From Closterium sp. Naga37s-1 (lineage: Eukaryota > Streptophyta > Zygnematophyceae > Desmidiales > Closteriaceae): a stretch of 64,000 nucleotides of DNA. Where the stretch lies: positions 1,315,001-1,379,000 of the forward strand of contig CANJKZ010001023.1 in assembly GCA_947471745.1 (NCBI GenBank). The letters are read 5' to 3'. The number at the start of each line of letters is the position of its first letter. Positions within the stretch are counted from its first letter, which is position 1. Positions 10,131 to 22,700 of this stretch are shown here, in pieces. The notes under the pieces are model-generated. The model was not told the DNA's origin, did no database searches, and worked only from the letters and a program-made list of their open reading frames with translations. The position numbers and the translations under genes were made by a program.

Positions 10131-11306
10131 TCAGTAGAGGGCCCGTCTGCTACTGACTCCCAGCGTTTCCCTGCTGCTTGGTCTGTTTCTGCTGCTCAGC
10201 TTCCCCCTTTCCCTTAGCGTTTTCCGGGCATTCGCTCTTGCGATGTCCCGGCCGATTGCACGCAAAGCAGCGCCCTTTGAACGGTGCGGCAGCGGCATTT
10301 GCGGCGACGGCACGTATCGTGCCGCCCTCGTTCGTCCCACGAGGCCGATGTCCCCAATGGCTGCTTCCGTAGGACCCCGGTCTCGGTCGGCGGAAGAAAT
10401 CAAGTTTCTCCGCCATAGCGAGAATTTCTTGAAAATCGGTGACGCCACGAAGCTGGATTTCCTGAGCGATGTCCTGCTTCAGGCCGCCGATGTAGCGGTC
10501 GATGCGCTCGCTCTCGTGCATATATCCCACCTGCTCGCATAGCGCCAGAAATCGGTGTAATCTTGGACGGAACCGAGTTGGCGCCAAGTGCGGAGCTTCT
10601 GTCGCGCCGCGATCGAAGCCGCGATTGGCTCGAAACGAGCGCGCAGACCTGCGCACCACGCGTCCCACGTGCAATACTAGGGCACCTCCACGAAATACGA
10701 CGGCGCCCAGGGTCCGGTTTGTCCTTCCCGTGTCGGTAGAGTCGCGTAGTCCACCGGCTTCGTGACGATGACGCGCCACCAGTCCATGGCGGGTCCTTGC
10801 AGCAACGACACGGCGTAGCGAATCTTTGCCGTATCCTCCAAGACGTAGTTCGCGTCGAAGAAAACGTTCAACGTGAAGAGCCACGCCTGGACGGTAGGAC
10901 CACCCCGCTGACTTGGGTCAAATCATGGCGGACGCTGCGGCTTTAGCGGCATCGGCGACGGAAGAGTTGATTCGCCGGCCGGCACTGAAATCGTGACTCG
11001 AGGCTGAGTCCTGGCCGCATTCGTCGCGTCGGGGTGTGTCGTGCCGTGGTCGTCGTCTCCGTCATGGCGGACGACGCCATCACTTGCGGCGCTCGCGGGT
11101 TGCCCCACACTTCCGTGCTGTGATGTCTGTGGTGCGGGCTGAATCGGAGTGCCAGGTGCTTGGGATTGTGCCCGTGTGAGGTCGTTTTGCAGGGACGAGC
11201 GTTCTGCCGTCAGCGCCGCGATTTCCTCGGCGCTCTCGCGGATTTGTCGCAGCAGATCGTTCAAGTGCTCCTGCGTGAGAGTCGTGACGTCGATATGTTC
11301 AGCCAT
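10131..11306 (-). pseudogene. G1a Gag, broken
   Basis: The N-terminal part starts MAEHIDVTTLTQEHLND at 11306 and runs to a TGA at 10923, where G1b has a cysteine codon. The middle (NVFFDANYVLEDTAKIRYAV, about 10870-10680) and the C-terminal half (FLALCEQVGYMHESERIDRY and zinc knuckle CFACNRPGHRKSEC) lie in different frames, showing at least one more indel. It binds element RNA in intact relatives. Collinear with G1b Gag at 53461-54700. Confidence 0.88.
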
Positions 11307-11475
11307 TTCGAAGGGCGTCGGCTCGTCTTAGTCTAGGCGCAGTCGTGGCTGCACGCGTTTACGAGAGAACGCGAGGACAACGGCTCCTAGGTGCTAAGGT
11401 ACGTGAGTCCCTTCGAGTGAAAAAACAAAAGTGGATTTCCTGGGGTGCGGAGATGCGCGGCCCGAAAAGAAAGAG

Positions 11476-11490
11476 GCTCTGAATACCAAG
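11476..11490 (-). promoter_or_regulatory. Primer-binding site of G1a
   Basis: On the minus strand the LTR end is followed by CTTGGTATTCAGAGC, a variant of the initiator-methionine tRNA site. G1b carries the same sequence beside its 5' LTR. Confidence 0.75.
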
Positions 11491-11817
11491 TGTTACGGGT
11501 GCAATGGATCGAAGTAGCGAGAATTGCACTAAGGTGTCAAACGAGTACAAAATGTGAGCGAAGGCATGAGCGAACATTTATACCCGAAACATGCAAACGG
11601 TAACGCGGTGCGTGCGAGCTAGCTAGTGCTACGCTGGAAGCGAGGCTCGGGCTAGTCCCGAAGCGTAGGCCGACACGGCCAGGCCAGCAGTGCGAGGTTT
11701 GGTGAAATAGTGCGCGCTAAGTCGGCGAAGCCCCGTTAGCAGTAACGGGCGAACAACGGCTGCTGCTGTACGCGATGTTGCAGGGTGCACTAAGGACTAT
11801 CGAGAAAATTCCTTACA
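11491..11817 (-). repeat. 5' LTR of Gypsy G1a (327 bp)
   Basis: On the plus strand it begins TGTTACGGGTGCAATGG and ends TTCCTTACA, resembling the G1b LTRs (342 bp) at both ends, with strong divergence in the middle. The partner LTR is outside the window. Confidence 0.85.
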
Positions 11818-11991
11818 GTTTTCCACCTAGCTCCAACGCATACCGCGCACTGGGTCTTGGCACCTTTCATAATACTTCCGTTCATGATACGGCAGTATGT
11901 AGTCCGGGTCTTCACAGCCAGTTACCTTCTGATAGATTCCCATAATGACATAATGTGATGGAATTAATGCACACGTATATGAACAGAACAT

Positions 11992-12533
11992 CTACCTTAC
12001 ACGTATGGCAACTTTAACCCCATTTGCACAATCACTTCCCACGCTGCTTGAGAAGTAAAGGGTCCTGCCCTTGTCATTAGCCTTAACTTTGTACGTCCTC
12101 ACCCCAACAGGGCGGGCAGGCGATATTTGTTTCGTGTTGAAGAAGCTGCAGAGGCCGTGGGTTACTGGGTCGCCAAACTTCTGCACATCATGGGTTTCTC
12201 CAAACCATCTGAACACTGCAGGATGGTAGGAAGGAGATGATGGGAAGGAACAGATGTGGGCAGGTGCGGAGAACTTAAATAATTCACAACCTTCGCAGCT
12301 GATTTATTACCTTAGCCGTTGTTGAAATACGCTATACAAGCATGAGATATAAGACGCAATTGGAACTCGTGGGTAGCGTACTTTAATGTTAGCAAAGCGT
12401 GATGGATCCGACAGTTCTTACCGAGGAGGTCTCCTGGCCTCACAGCAGGCGGTGACCAGTCGCTAACCCCCAATCCCCACGGGCTGACTGCTTGGTTGGT
12501 CGACAACCTGCCTCCCACCATGACTGGTCGAGA
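11992..12533 (-). CDS. Phytocyanin / early-nodulin-like protein, two internal-to-terminal exons
   Basis: I join exon 12533-12422 and exon 12215-11992 across an intron with donor G|GTAAGAAC (12421) and acceptor ctgcag (12216). The spliced frame gives VMVGG, then VRPGDLLVFRWFGETHDVQK, then a C-terminal half with a cysteine (HGLCSFF) and LYFSSSVGSDCANGVKVAI. That is the plant phytocyanin fold: VGG near the start, GD.LVF.W, H.VQ, and the Cys pair that forms the disulfide. In copper-binding phytocyanins the last strand holds Cys, His and Met/Gln ligands; here those places read Ser, Asp and Val, as in early-nodulin-like proteins that bind no copper. Exon 12533 starts after a clear acceptor (ccctttttcag), so a signal-peptide exon lies upstream, possibly the short hydrophobic frame starting MGHSGVTYVLVALL at 12809. 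It stops at TAG 11992. Confidence 0.75.
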
Positions 12534-14601
12534 CTGAAAAAGGGATGGGCGATAGCGAGGGACGAAATCAGACAAGACGTGAGTCGTGTGCTTGTGGGTG
12601 GCTTTTTAACATTGTGGGAAGTACGTGGCATGGTCAAGACGCAGCGGATTACAGAGCGATAGAAGGACAGTCGTGGGAGAAGAGGCTGAGAGGTGACATG
12701 GATGGATACATTTGGTTAACGGTCCAGATCAATGCTGTCAATCGCCAGAACTAGTGGCCCGCTAACGCAGCAATGCAACTAGAACGTATGTAACGCCCGA
12801 GTGACCCATTCTCGAAAAAGTGCAACCTTGCGGACTGACGTATTCGCGTCTTGCGGCCTGCCGGTCTGACCGCTGGTTACCAGACGTGGTTACCGGGACG
12901 GCCGGAACGACAACTTTCGAGTCGACTTTTGTATGAACTGCAGAAGGTCGAGTTTCACCTGTGCGGGAACAACGCCTTCATGCAGGCAGGGGCGGCGTCG
13001 AGCACGAGAAGATCCGCGGTGGGAAGGGGGGGCAGTGGGGAATGCGGACGTGGGAACAGCGGGGGGGGGTGGGGTGGAAAAGGAAACGTTTAGTCGTTAC
13101 CGCGTTATTTCTTCCCAGACTGAACGTTAGTTCATTAGCACAGGTACGACCTGCGCCAGTCATGCGACGGCATGCAGCCATACACTACAGGAATCGCGAC
13201 GTTAGGCAGCACACTAGCGGTGTCTTCTGGCCGCTGTAGTTCTAAACACTCTGTGAGTTGGTTCCAGTACGGAAAAACCCAGTGCGAAATGAACGAGATG
13301 AAACAAACCAATTCTCGACAGCATACTCATGACGCATGTTTGGAACTCACTTGCACACACGACGGCGAGAAACAACGCAGTGAGAGGTGCGCGCAGGCTC
13401 CCGAGGCGCGTCGACCTCATGGTGCTAGCCGTTAGCACTACGCAGAGCCTCGGGATAGGAGTTACTCGAAGGAGTCAGCGCCGTGGTTCGAGGAATTCAG
13501 CGGCGCGACCCAGGAAATTCAGCGCAGTAACTTGGTAATATGGTTCCGGTCCAGTGTGTGCTTTGGACAATGATTGTGGACTACTCAGACTAGTCGAGGC
13601 GAATTCTGTTGACGTCGAAGTTTAGCTTGATGGGGCCTTAAAGCTTGAGGAGTCGAAAGGAGATGCTTGAAAACCGCTGCGTCAGAGCGATGGACTACGA
13701 CGTGACCCGGTTGCTAGTAGCGGAATCAGTAGCTTGTGTTTTCGCAGCTAAGTACAAGTAACAGTTGTTAGGAAGTATTTACATGCTTCGGATCGGCTCG
13801 ACCACACAAGGCTACACTCCAAGGCAATAAGCAGGCGACCAAGGCTGACTCTTTTGCCATGGCGCTTTGCGGGATAGGTTCAATCCCCACCGCCAGCACC
13901 AGCGCTGTCGGCTGCAGCTGCTGCCGACAGCCTCGTAGCAGTGGCGCTGCAAGGGTTTCCCGCGGAATGAGAATGTCGGTTCTGTGGAGGCTGTGGGTTC
14001 GAGTATGGAAGACGCGCCATCGGCGTAACTCGAGTCATAACAGCGTGTTTGAAAGAAGCAGGCTCCGTGAACTTCACAGAAGCTGCGCGAACATGGTGGG
14101 CGGAGTCAGGCGAGGCGGCTGTGTTGGGGTGGGGACATGGGGCCGCGTTGCTGTTCTGGATTGAGTTCCTCATTTGAATTGGAGTGCGAGAGGAGCAGTG
14201 TCTCAAAGGTGACATTCGTGCAGTCAATTCGAGAAGTCGAAATTGGTGCAATTGAGGCCAGTAAGATGAACGGCTCCGATTGGATGGTAGGGAAAAAAAT
14301 CCCTGAGGCGAACCGCGGGAGGCCGGACCGCGAAAAGCTCGGAATGATTTCATGAGAATTCAACGGTAAACACATGCGTACAAGAAGACAACCTTTTCAT
14401 GCATAAAAAATATTAAGAAGCAAAGTATACACCCGAAGATAAAGAGCCCATAAGTGGGATAAAGGAGTTGTTGCTCATGATGTCCTTAAACAATGGGGTA
14501 TGTGTTATGAATCAACTTGCAGAGTGCGCAGTAAAACGAATAACGAGAATGGAAATGACTGAATTACTGAATGGAGAAACAATGAAGTAGGGAGGCCTAA
14601 A
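12534..14601. other. Host intergenic DNA, no convincing gene
   Basis: Apart from a possible first exon of the phytocyanin gene (ATG at 12809, minus strand) I see no coding pattern. A short inverted repeat ctgtcggc / gccgacag lies at 13905-13930. The sequence is unique within the window and becomes AT-rich from about 14360 towards the Copia C insertion. Confidence 0.5.
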
Positions 14602-14606
14602 TAGGG

Positions 14607-15031
14607 TGCTGATATTACCAAGAATCCAGTAGATAGGATAGAATCTGTCAAGTCTGAGGGGAGACAATGAAGTCTCTGTAGTGACCTTGTTGAATAATAA
14701 TTGAAAGAGAACAAGATGATTGAAAGATAGGAGTACAAGAGATTAAATAGAAATCTAGCTAGCCATGTACTCTGAGGGGTACATTCCCTTATTAACTGTA
14801 TTGCATAGCTACAGTAACCGTGACTATTGCTATCCTCGACAGTTACCATGTTGCAGTGAATTAACTGTCGCGCGGTTACTGGATTGTCAAGGGTCACGAC
14901 CGTTGACTTCCTCAGACGGTTGACCTTCGGGTGACCCTCGACATTCCGCATGCTCTATATGAGCTATTGCGGTACTGGTACAGTGGAACAGCTTCGGGAA
15001 TGCTTTATATAACCTTTCGGTTATTCCAACA
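14607..15031 (-). repeat. 3' LTR of Copia C (425 bp)
   Basis: It matches the split 5' LTR over its full length with scattered substitutions (for example gtagatag against gtggatag). On the element's strand it begins TGTTGGAATAA. The stretch ctccccttcattcc beside it at 15032 is the purine tract on the minus strand. Confidence 0.93.
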
Positions 15032-15099
15032 CTCCCCTTCATTCCTGAAGGTGGGCCACGTGGTATTTCTTGGTGATCCCGCAGAGGTCGGCGCAGCGT

Positions 15100-16860
15100 T
15101 GGTATTGCTGACGTGGCAGCTTCTTCGTCAAGAAATCAGCTGCCATGTCACCGGTCGGGCAGTACGTTAGCTTGACTTTCCCTTTGTCGATAGCGAAGGG
15201 CGATGTGCTTGGTGCGGTTGACGAAGCCGGGCTTGTTCGCGATCTTTATCGCGCTCTGATTGTCGCAGAGTAACGTGAAGTGCCCGTTCATCGTCACTTT
15301 CGCTTCTTGCAGGAGCTCCACTAGGTACAGTCCTTCGCGAACAGCTGCGCTAGCTGCGATGAATTCTGCTTCTGCTGACGAGAGAGCGATAAGTTCCTGC
15401 TTCTGAGAGTTCCAGGAGATAAGTCCGGCAGGTTGGAGTTGAAAAATGAATCCTGTGCGGGAGCGTCTGTTGTCAACATCTCCAGCGTGGTCGGCATCTA
15501 CGTAGCCATGGAGCTGTAGAGTAGCGGTGAGGTTAGCTTCGTAAGTGAGACCGACGTCGGGAGTGGAGATGAAGTACTGTAGTGCTCGGCGTAGATCCAG
15601 TAGATTCTCCCCTTCAGGTCGCTTCAGGTACTGTGCGAGCTGGCTTGCGACGTAGGAGAGATCGGGCCGGCACGTGACGGCGGCGAACAGGAGACATCCC
15701 AGCTGCTGCTGATAGAGACGATGGTTGTCGGGAGAGAGCGGTGTGGTGTCTGGCTCGTGGTTAGGAGGAGGAGTGCGATAGGGGGTAGTGAGGTTGATTG
15801 GTGCGATGGAGAAGCGTTTCGCGAGTGTTTCGGCGTACTTGGCGGCGGAGAGGTGAATGGAGGAGGCGGACTGAGTCACATTGAGGCCGAGGAACTGGGT
15901 GACGTTGTGGTTGATTGTCACCTCCAGTTTCTCTTTGATGTCAGCCTCAAACTGGTCCAGCAGCTCCGTGTCGTCGCCGGTGTAGAGAAGGACGTCGACG
16001 TAGGCGACGAGGAGTACGAATTTCCCGCGCGATTCCCGCCTGTACATTCCGAGGTCGTGCGGCAGCTGAGTGAAGCCGAGCTCAAGGAGGACGGAATGGA
16101 GGTACTGCTGCCATAGACGAGGCGCCTGCTTGATTCCGTAGAGGGATTTTTGGAGGAGGCACACGGCGCCATCATTTTCTTCGAATGCGTGCGGCTGCTC
16201 GACGAAAATGATGGCATCGACGGGAGCGTAGAGGAAGGCGCTGCCGACGTCGATTTGCCGGAGCGGTCGCTGTTTAACGGCGGCGATGCAGATGAGAATG
16301 CGTACCGAGGTGTGGCGGCCGACTGGAGCGTAGGTGAAAGTGAAATCCACCAGGTGTGTTTGCTCAAATCCCCGCACTACCCAACGCGCCTTGTACTTGT
16401 CGACCGAGCCATCTGCGAGAGTTTTGATACGAAAAACCCATTTGCCGCTGAGAATTTTTCTCCCCTTTGCCGATGACCGAGGGACCAACTTCCAGGTGCC
16501 ACGTTTCTTCAGCGATGCGATTTCGGCGGCCATGGCTGCTTTCCATTTTCCACTGTCGGGGCCAGATAGGGCTTGGCGGACGGTGGTTGGTTCCTTGGAC
16601 GAGGTGCAGCGAACAGCGACGGCGAGGCCGAGAACGCGGAGACCGGTTTCGTCAGTCTTTTCGTACTGAAGTCGGTCATAGTCGTGGAAGCTGGTAACTT
16701 CGACCACGTCGTCATCGCTGTCGTTGCCGAGGCGGAGGGTATCCTGCGACATGTTGGGTTGTGGTAACTCGGCATCAGGTGATCGGCGCGCCTCACTGTT
16801 GTAGTCATGAGCCGCGCGAGTTGTATCGTTAGGATCGGGTTGGTGTAGAGGTACGGATAT
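15100..16860 (-). pseudogene. Copia C reverse transcriptase and RNase H
   Basis: The main frame (16752-15148) holds a Copia RT (KEPTTVRQALSGPDSGKW, KWVFRIKTLADG, RQIDVGSAFLYAP) and RNase H (GYVDADHAGDVDNRRSRTG, SSAEAEFIAAS, CDNQSAIKIANK). The catalytic YVDD box reads YVDV (AYVDVLLYTG), which removes an essential aspartate. At the C-terminus the frame shifts after TKHIALRY compared with Copia B, and about six codons are lost; the rest (YCPTGDMAADFLTKKL) continues in the next frame to about 15050. The upstream end is the Copia A3 insertion point at 16860/16861. Confidence 0.9.
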
Positions 16861-16985
16861 TGTGAAGAATGAGGAATGAATGAACTAGCAAGCAGGTGGG
16901 TACAAGTAGGAAAACCTAGAAATGTTGTACCCCATATAGTCTACCCCACTACAGCCTACACAGACTATAGCATATAAGTTTGACA
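16861..16985 (-). repeat. 3' LTR of Copia A3
   Basis: 125 bp, reading TGTCAAAC ... TTCTTCACA on the minus strand, the same size as the A1 LTRs but with several substitutions. The flanking purine tract matches that of A1. Confidence 0.92.
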
Positions 16986-17182
16986 CACCCCCATAGGCAA
17001 AGTGGGGGAGAACAAGAGGTCACAAGACCAGTCAAGCAAAGCAAAGCAAGCTCAGGGTGGATCACAACGTCACCACACAATCCGAGCACAAGAGCAAGGC
17101 CAAAAGGCCAGTTCACATGCAAGATCATATATAAAGGTAAACAGGCAAGTGCAGGTATAGAAAGATCACAGTACAAGCAAGG

Positions 17183-19748
17183 TCAAGAAGTGAGCAAGTG
17201 AGGCCAAGTAGGCACAAGACCTAGCATCGTACAGAAGCGCTGATGATCACAAGGCGGAAGTGCCTTGGTAAAGATATCAGCAGTGTTGGCCTCAGAGGCC
17301 ACGTAAGCAAGGCGCAGCTGACCACGCTGCTGCAGCTCACGAGCAAGGAAGTAGCGAAGAGCAATGTGCTTCGTTCTGTGCTCCAGTCTGTGCTCCCGAC
17401 ACAAGGCCAGCATGGCCTTGTTGTCTACGTACAGAACTGGAGGAGAACGAGGCGGCTCTCCTAGGTCAGTCAGCAGGTAGGTGAGCCAGCGTAGCTCCTG
17501 TGCAGCCATGGCCCCCGCGTAGATCTCAGCCTCACAGCTGGAGCCGAGAACAGAAGACGAGCGGGTAGACCGCCACGAAACAGAGCCGGAGCCAAGGCTG
17601 AAGGTGTAACCCTGTGACGACCGCTGCGTAGCCTGGTCGTCAGCCCAAGAAGCGTCTGCGTGACCTGTGAGGACCACTGGACGTCGCCCTCCAAGCACTA
17701 GCCCCATGCTCGACGTACTGCACAAGTAGCGCAACACCCTCTTCGCTGCAGCCATGTGCTCTGGTCGGTGTCTCCCAGGAGCAACATAGCGTGCCAAGAT
17801 GCTAAGAGGGTATGCAAGGTCAGGTCGTGTGCACGTCATCAGGTACATGAGGCAGCCAACAAGCTCTGGGTACGGGCCACTCGGCTCTACGGACTCATCC
17901 GAAGGCAGAGCTGAGAGCGAGTGGCGAGTAGACAGAGGAGTGGCCTGAGGCGAGGAGTACGTGAAGTCGAAGCGCTGAAGGACCTGCTGCACCATGTGTG
18001 ACTGAGTCAGGGTAATGGTGCGCTGTGCTCTGTCCCGGGTGATCTGCAAGCCAAGGTAGCTGCGCAGTTCACCCAGGTCTGTGCACGTGTGTCTCTTCTG
18101 CAGCTCGGACTTCACGTGGGCGAGTCCAGCAGTGTCAGCAGTGGCAAAGACCAAGTCGTCGACGTACACGAGGATGTAGAACGGCGGCAAAGAGGTGTCG
18201 GTGCGCAGAAACAGCGACGGGTCGGCTGTAGAAGGAGCAAACCCAAGAGCCGCAAGTGTAGTCCTCAGTGTGTCGTGCCACTCACGGGGCGCCTGGCGGA
18301 GACCGTAGACTGGCCGCCGGAGGCTCCACTGGGTACCAGGAGGAAACGACCCAGTGAAGCCAGGTGGGCGGCGCAGCCAGATCTCCTCGTGCAGGCTGCC
18401 CTGCAGGAAAGCTGTGCTGAAGTCAAGAGAGTGAAGCTCGTAGTCACGCTGAGCGGCTATGTGCAGCAGCACCCGAAGAGTGGTCATCTTCGGGGTGGGA
18501 GAGAAGGTCTGAAAGTAGTCAACTCCCTGCCGCTGACTGAAGCCTCGAGCCACGTAACGCGCCTTGAAGACAGGCGGAGAACCCGACGGCCGCTTCACCC
18601 TGAAAATCCACATGCCACTGACGATGTTCGCCCCAGGTGGGGGAACCTCGTCGACGTAGGTGCCTGTGGACTTCCAGGAAGCCATCTCTGCGTCCATGGC
18701 TGACTGCCACTGAGAGGAGTAGGGACCCTCGATCGCCTCAGCGTACGATCGAGGAGTCGGGATGTCTGGTGCATCCGGGTCTCCCTCAGGGGCAATCAGC
18801 GTGGACACGAGATGAGGCAAAGCAGCAGCAAAACACTGGAACTCCTCCTGCCTGTCCTCAAGGACGTCCGTGCTAAGAGCACACTCACCCCCGATGGACG
18901 GAGGACAGACAGACTCAGACTCAGCAACAAGACTAGCAGAGTAGTCGAGACGACAGCGAGCAGCAAAGTCGACAAGCTCAGCAACTAGGGCAGACGCAGC
19001 AGTGGACTCAAAGGAAGGGTCAGTGACAACAGTAGCCAGGAGACGCGTGACAGTAGGACTGGCAGCACGAAGAGAGTCAGACTCCGGGTCAGCAAGAACA
19101 GGAAGAGAGGACTCTGGAGGAGACGGCAACGGGACACGCAGAGGAGCAGTGGAAGGACGCAGTGCCATCTGGTGTGTGCCTGGGACCGCAGGAGGACGCG
19201 GACGCGGAGCACGACCACTAGTGCGAGCAGCACGAACAGGCGACGCAGGACGAGACGCAGGCTCACGACGCTCAGCAAGACCTCCAGTAGGACCAGTGTA
19301 GGGAGAAGGAGCAGGCAGGGGGGAGGCGGGCTGTAACTGTGACTGCGACTGGACAGGCTGTGGACACTCTAAGGGAGGAGCAGGACCAGTAGAGGGCGGG
19401 AGACCAAGAACCTGCTCAAGGAGCGGAACGAAGTACGGTCGCGGCCGCGCAGCGCCTCCAGACCCAGCAGGGACAGCACCAGTACTCCCAGCGGCAGCAC
19501 CAGCGCCAGTAGCACCTCCAGCTCCAACAGCGCCAACTCCAGCACCCTCAGACGCACCAGCGCCAGCAGAACCACCAGCGCCAACACCCCCAGCAGCTCC
19601 AGCTCCAGCAGCTCCAGCAGATCCAGCAGCACCAACCCCAGTAGGACCGGTAGCTCCAGTACCGCCAGCAGCTCCAGTAGTACCTCCAGCAGGACCAACT
19701 CCAGCAGCCCCAGCAGCACCCCCAGTCCCAGCAGCTCCAGCACCGCCT
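17183..19748 (-). CDS. Copia A3 reverse transcriptase and RNase H
   Basis: The protein is nearly identical to that of A1, with rare changes such as YGLRQAP here against YGLRRAP in A1. It contains the RT palm box YVDD and the RNase H motifs GHADASWADD, SSCEAEIYA and YVDNKAM, with no internal stop. The upstream boundary is set at the same one-base frame shift as A1 (extra base near 19748); the open frame continues upstream to 20065 only as an out-of-frame shadow of the chimeric ORF. Confidence 0.87.
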
Positions 19749-22700
19749 ACCACCGGGACCAGCAGCAACAGTAGTACCTCCAGCTCCAGCAGCACGGCTC
19801 CAGCGCCGGGCAAACCACTCGCGCAGCTCCTGTGGAGAGAGTGGCTCCCGCCTCGACGAAGCACCGCCAGAGGCCACACGAGTAGACCCAGCACCCCCAG
19901 GCTCCGCACCCCCAGGCTCAGCACCCCCAGGCTCAGCACCCCGAGACTCAGCACCCCCAGGCTCAGCACCCCAAGACTCAGCACCCCCAGGCTCCGCACC
20001 CACAGGCTCAGCACCTCCAGACCCGGCACCCGCGGGCTCAGCACCTCTAGCAGCACCAGAGTCAACAGCTACCTCGACAGGCTCGACTGCGTCTACCTGG
20101 GACACACCTAACGGGGCAGGACCCTGAGGGGGGAGGGGGTCTACCGGGGGAGGACCTGGCGCAAGGAAGAGCGGCGGCGGGGGGAGGGGCGCAGTGCGGT
20201 AGGGGAAGAGACGGTAGTAAGGCACCGACTCGTCGAAGGTGACGTCATGGGAGGACAGAACACGGCGCGAGGTGGGGTGGTAAAACTGCCAACCAGGCGC
20301 GTCAGGGGGGAAGCCAAGGAAGACGCAGGGAACAGCACGGGGGGACAGCTTGTCCGCAGACAAGTCGCGGACAAACGCCCGAGATCCCCAGACCCGAAAC
20401 GCAGACGCATCGCCAACCTTCCCCGTCCACCGCAAGGTGGGGGAGGTCTCTGACAAGGAGACCCGGGGCTGAAGGTTGAGCTGATGCGCTGCGTACTGAA
20501 CCGCAAACGGCCGCAGAAAATGGGGGGCAGCCGCATGGATCATGGACGTACGAGCGACGGCCATGACCATGCCAATGCGGCGCTCAGCAATCCCATTTTG
20601 CTGTGGAGAGGCCGGAAGCGTGAAGGTCTGGCGGATGCCCTGTGCACGACAGAAGGCTCCCAGACGGGCAGAGGAAAACTCCCCGCCTCTGTCAGAGTGC
20701 AGACGCAGAACAGGAAAGTCCGAGCCGAAACTCTCTCTGAGCTGGAGACGAGCTGCGCGGATCCAGTCGATCAACACCTCAGCGACGTCACCCTTGCTGC
20801 GCAAGGGGAACACCGTGGTGTAACGCGAGTAGTCGTCAACCACCAACAGGAAGTAACGCTCGTGACCCTGGCCACGGACGCGGGCGGGGCCCCACACGTC
20901 CATGTGAAGAGTCTGCAGCGGAGCCTCTGTCGGAGGAAACTCGGAGGAGTGAGGGGCGGCGCGCTGTCGCCCCTCGACGCAGGGGACGCAGGTAGGGGCA
21001 GGCCCCGGAGGTAGGGGAGGTAGGGACCGGGGGAGACCAGAGACAAGGACACGGGAGGCCATGCCTCGGAGATGAGGCAGGGAGGGGTGACCAAGGCGGT
21101 GGTGCCAGAGGAGAGTCTGGTGGGACAGGAGACGACACGAGCAGGGCGCAGACTCAGGACCAGACCTGGACGCTGCAGCAAACACCTGACTCGACGCAGC
21201 TACCTGACCAGACTCAGCAACCGGAGGAGACTCAGTAGTCAGTGTGTACAGGCTCGACCCCGGCCGACGGGTAAACGTGGCCAAGTGTCGGCCCGTCCGA
21301 GCACACGTGGAGTGGGTCACCCGCTGACTCGCAGGAGTGAACTGGTCAACCCCCCTATCCTGTAGATCAGCTCCACTCACCAAGTTCGTGGAGAACGAGG
21401 GGAGGTAGAGACCTGACAGGGTGCCAGAGGGGGCTGCCGGGCACGGTAAGACAGTGGAGAAGCTAGCAAGGACAAGACCCCCAGAGGGGTTCGCCAGGGA
21501 GCCCCATGTGTCTTCAGCGGTCTCTGCTTCTCCAACTGCTTCTCCTCCTGTTGCGCCAACTTCCTCTACTGGAACTGCGCCCCACCCACTTGCGGCTGCT
21601 TCTTCTGGAGTTAGTACTTCTCCCCAGGATCCGAGCGCGGGCTCGGAAGTGTTCCAGCCCGGCCAGTGTGTCTCCGCTGTCTTGTTTTCCTCAGTTGGTT
21701 GAGTTGCAGGTCTTGACGTGCCGCTGTCTTCTTCCATTGTGGCAGGTCCGGTTTCTGCAGGGCTGGAGGTCGAGGCAGTCGGGACAGTGCGCAAGCGTAG
21801 AAAGCCGTCGGAGGCTGGTCGCTCGAGGTCCATCTCGTCGGGATGTGACCATGTTGGTGGCTCCGTGGGAGTTGTTTTCAGTAGCAGTGTGCGGTGGGAG
21901 TCGCCGGTGGTGCCCTGAGCCGAAAATTGCAGCACGAAGACTCCATCATCATCGATCGCCCTTCCGATGTAAGTTTCGTTGTGGAAGAGCTCGAAGGTCT
22001 TTTCCTTCCGATTGCTGCGAATGTCGATTCCGCACCGCATGAGTTGAGCTGATGAGAGTAAGTTGTATTGTAGGTCAGGGGCGACGAGAACGTCCCCGAT
22101 GTGAATGGTGAACTTCGTGTCATCGGCCTCGAGGTAGATTTCGCCAATCTCATATGCCTTCATTTTTCCGTTGTTGGCGGCGGTGATTTCGCAGGGTCGT
22201 CGCATGCGTCGAGAGTTGCTGATGAACTTTGGCGATCCCACCATGTGTTGTCCACAGCAACTGTCGAGGTACCACGAGTCCAGATCCTCGTAGCGCTGGC
22301 GGGCGAGGTTGGCAATCTTGGGCGTGACGATGCGATCAAGGTCGCCGGTGTACGGTGAGAGGGCGAAATATCTGTTTGCGGAAATGCTCGGCGGCGATTC
22401 CTGAGTAGGGGGAGGGAGCTCGAAGTCAGGAGGAATGTCTGAGGGGCGAGAGGACCAGGTAAAAGCTGTTGGGTCATTGTCTGGACTAGGCGCAACGGGG
22501 TTGATGGGATTGTCGCGAGTGAATGTTACTCGATCCCAGTAACGGGACCCTCTGTTGCGTCGAGCCATGCAGCTTATGATTGTTCCTTTTCCTTTGTCCT
22601 TCGCCGTGATGAGTGCAGGGGATTGTGAGGTGCTGGCGACGGAAGGAGGCGACACAGTGGCGGAGGGATTTGTCTGCGTCGATGGTTGTTGGTTGGAGGC

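Larger units (their letters stand above)
1..11817 (-). mobile_element. Gypsy LTR retrotransposon G1a, 5' part (3' end outside window), interrupted by Copia A1
   Basis: Read on the minus strand, the order is 5' LTR (11491-11817), primer site, Gag, protease, RT, then RNase H and integrase to the window edge. Copia A1 (1238-8518) sits in the RNase H region. Excluding A1, the parts are collinear with G1b (38104-55223), which shares Gag, protease, RNase H and integrase and ends in a chromodomain, so G1a is very likely a chromovirus too. Frameshifts and stops in Gag, RT and integrase show it is not autonomous. The sequence after the LTR (11818-11822, gtttt) would be one target-site copy; the partner lies outside. 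Confidence 0.9.
16861..21501 (-). mobile_element. Copia A3, 5'-truncated copy nested in Copia C
   Basis: The 3' LTR is 16861-16985 (125 bp). The copy extends through RNase H, RT and integrase to a protease-flank sequence at 21501, then stops abruptly. Its length (4641 bp) equals the matching A1 interval (about 3877-8518), and the encoded proteins differ from A1 at few sites. The 5' LTR, Gag and protease of A3 and the integrase of Copia C are absent, so one deletion after nested insertion explains the structure. The base pairs left of the LTR are gatat; the second target copy went with the deletion. Confidence 0.92.

Noticed and set aside
13859..14353. ORFs on both strands in the host gap before Copia C
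   Set aside because: They overlap each other, have no recognisable motif, and no splice or promoter pattern supports them.
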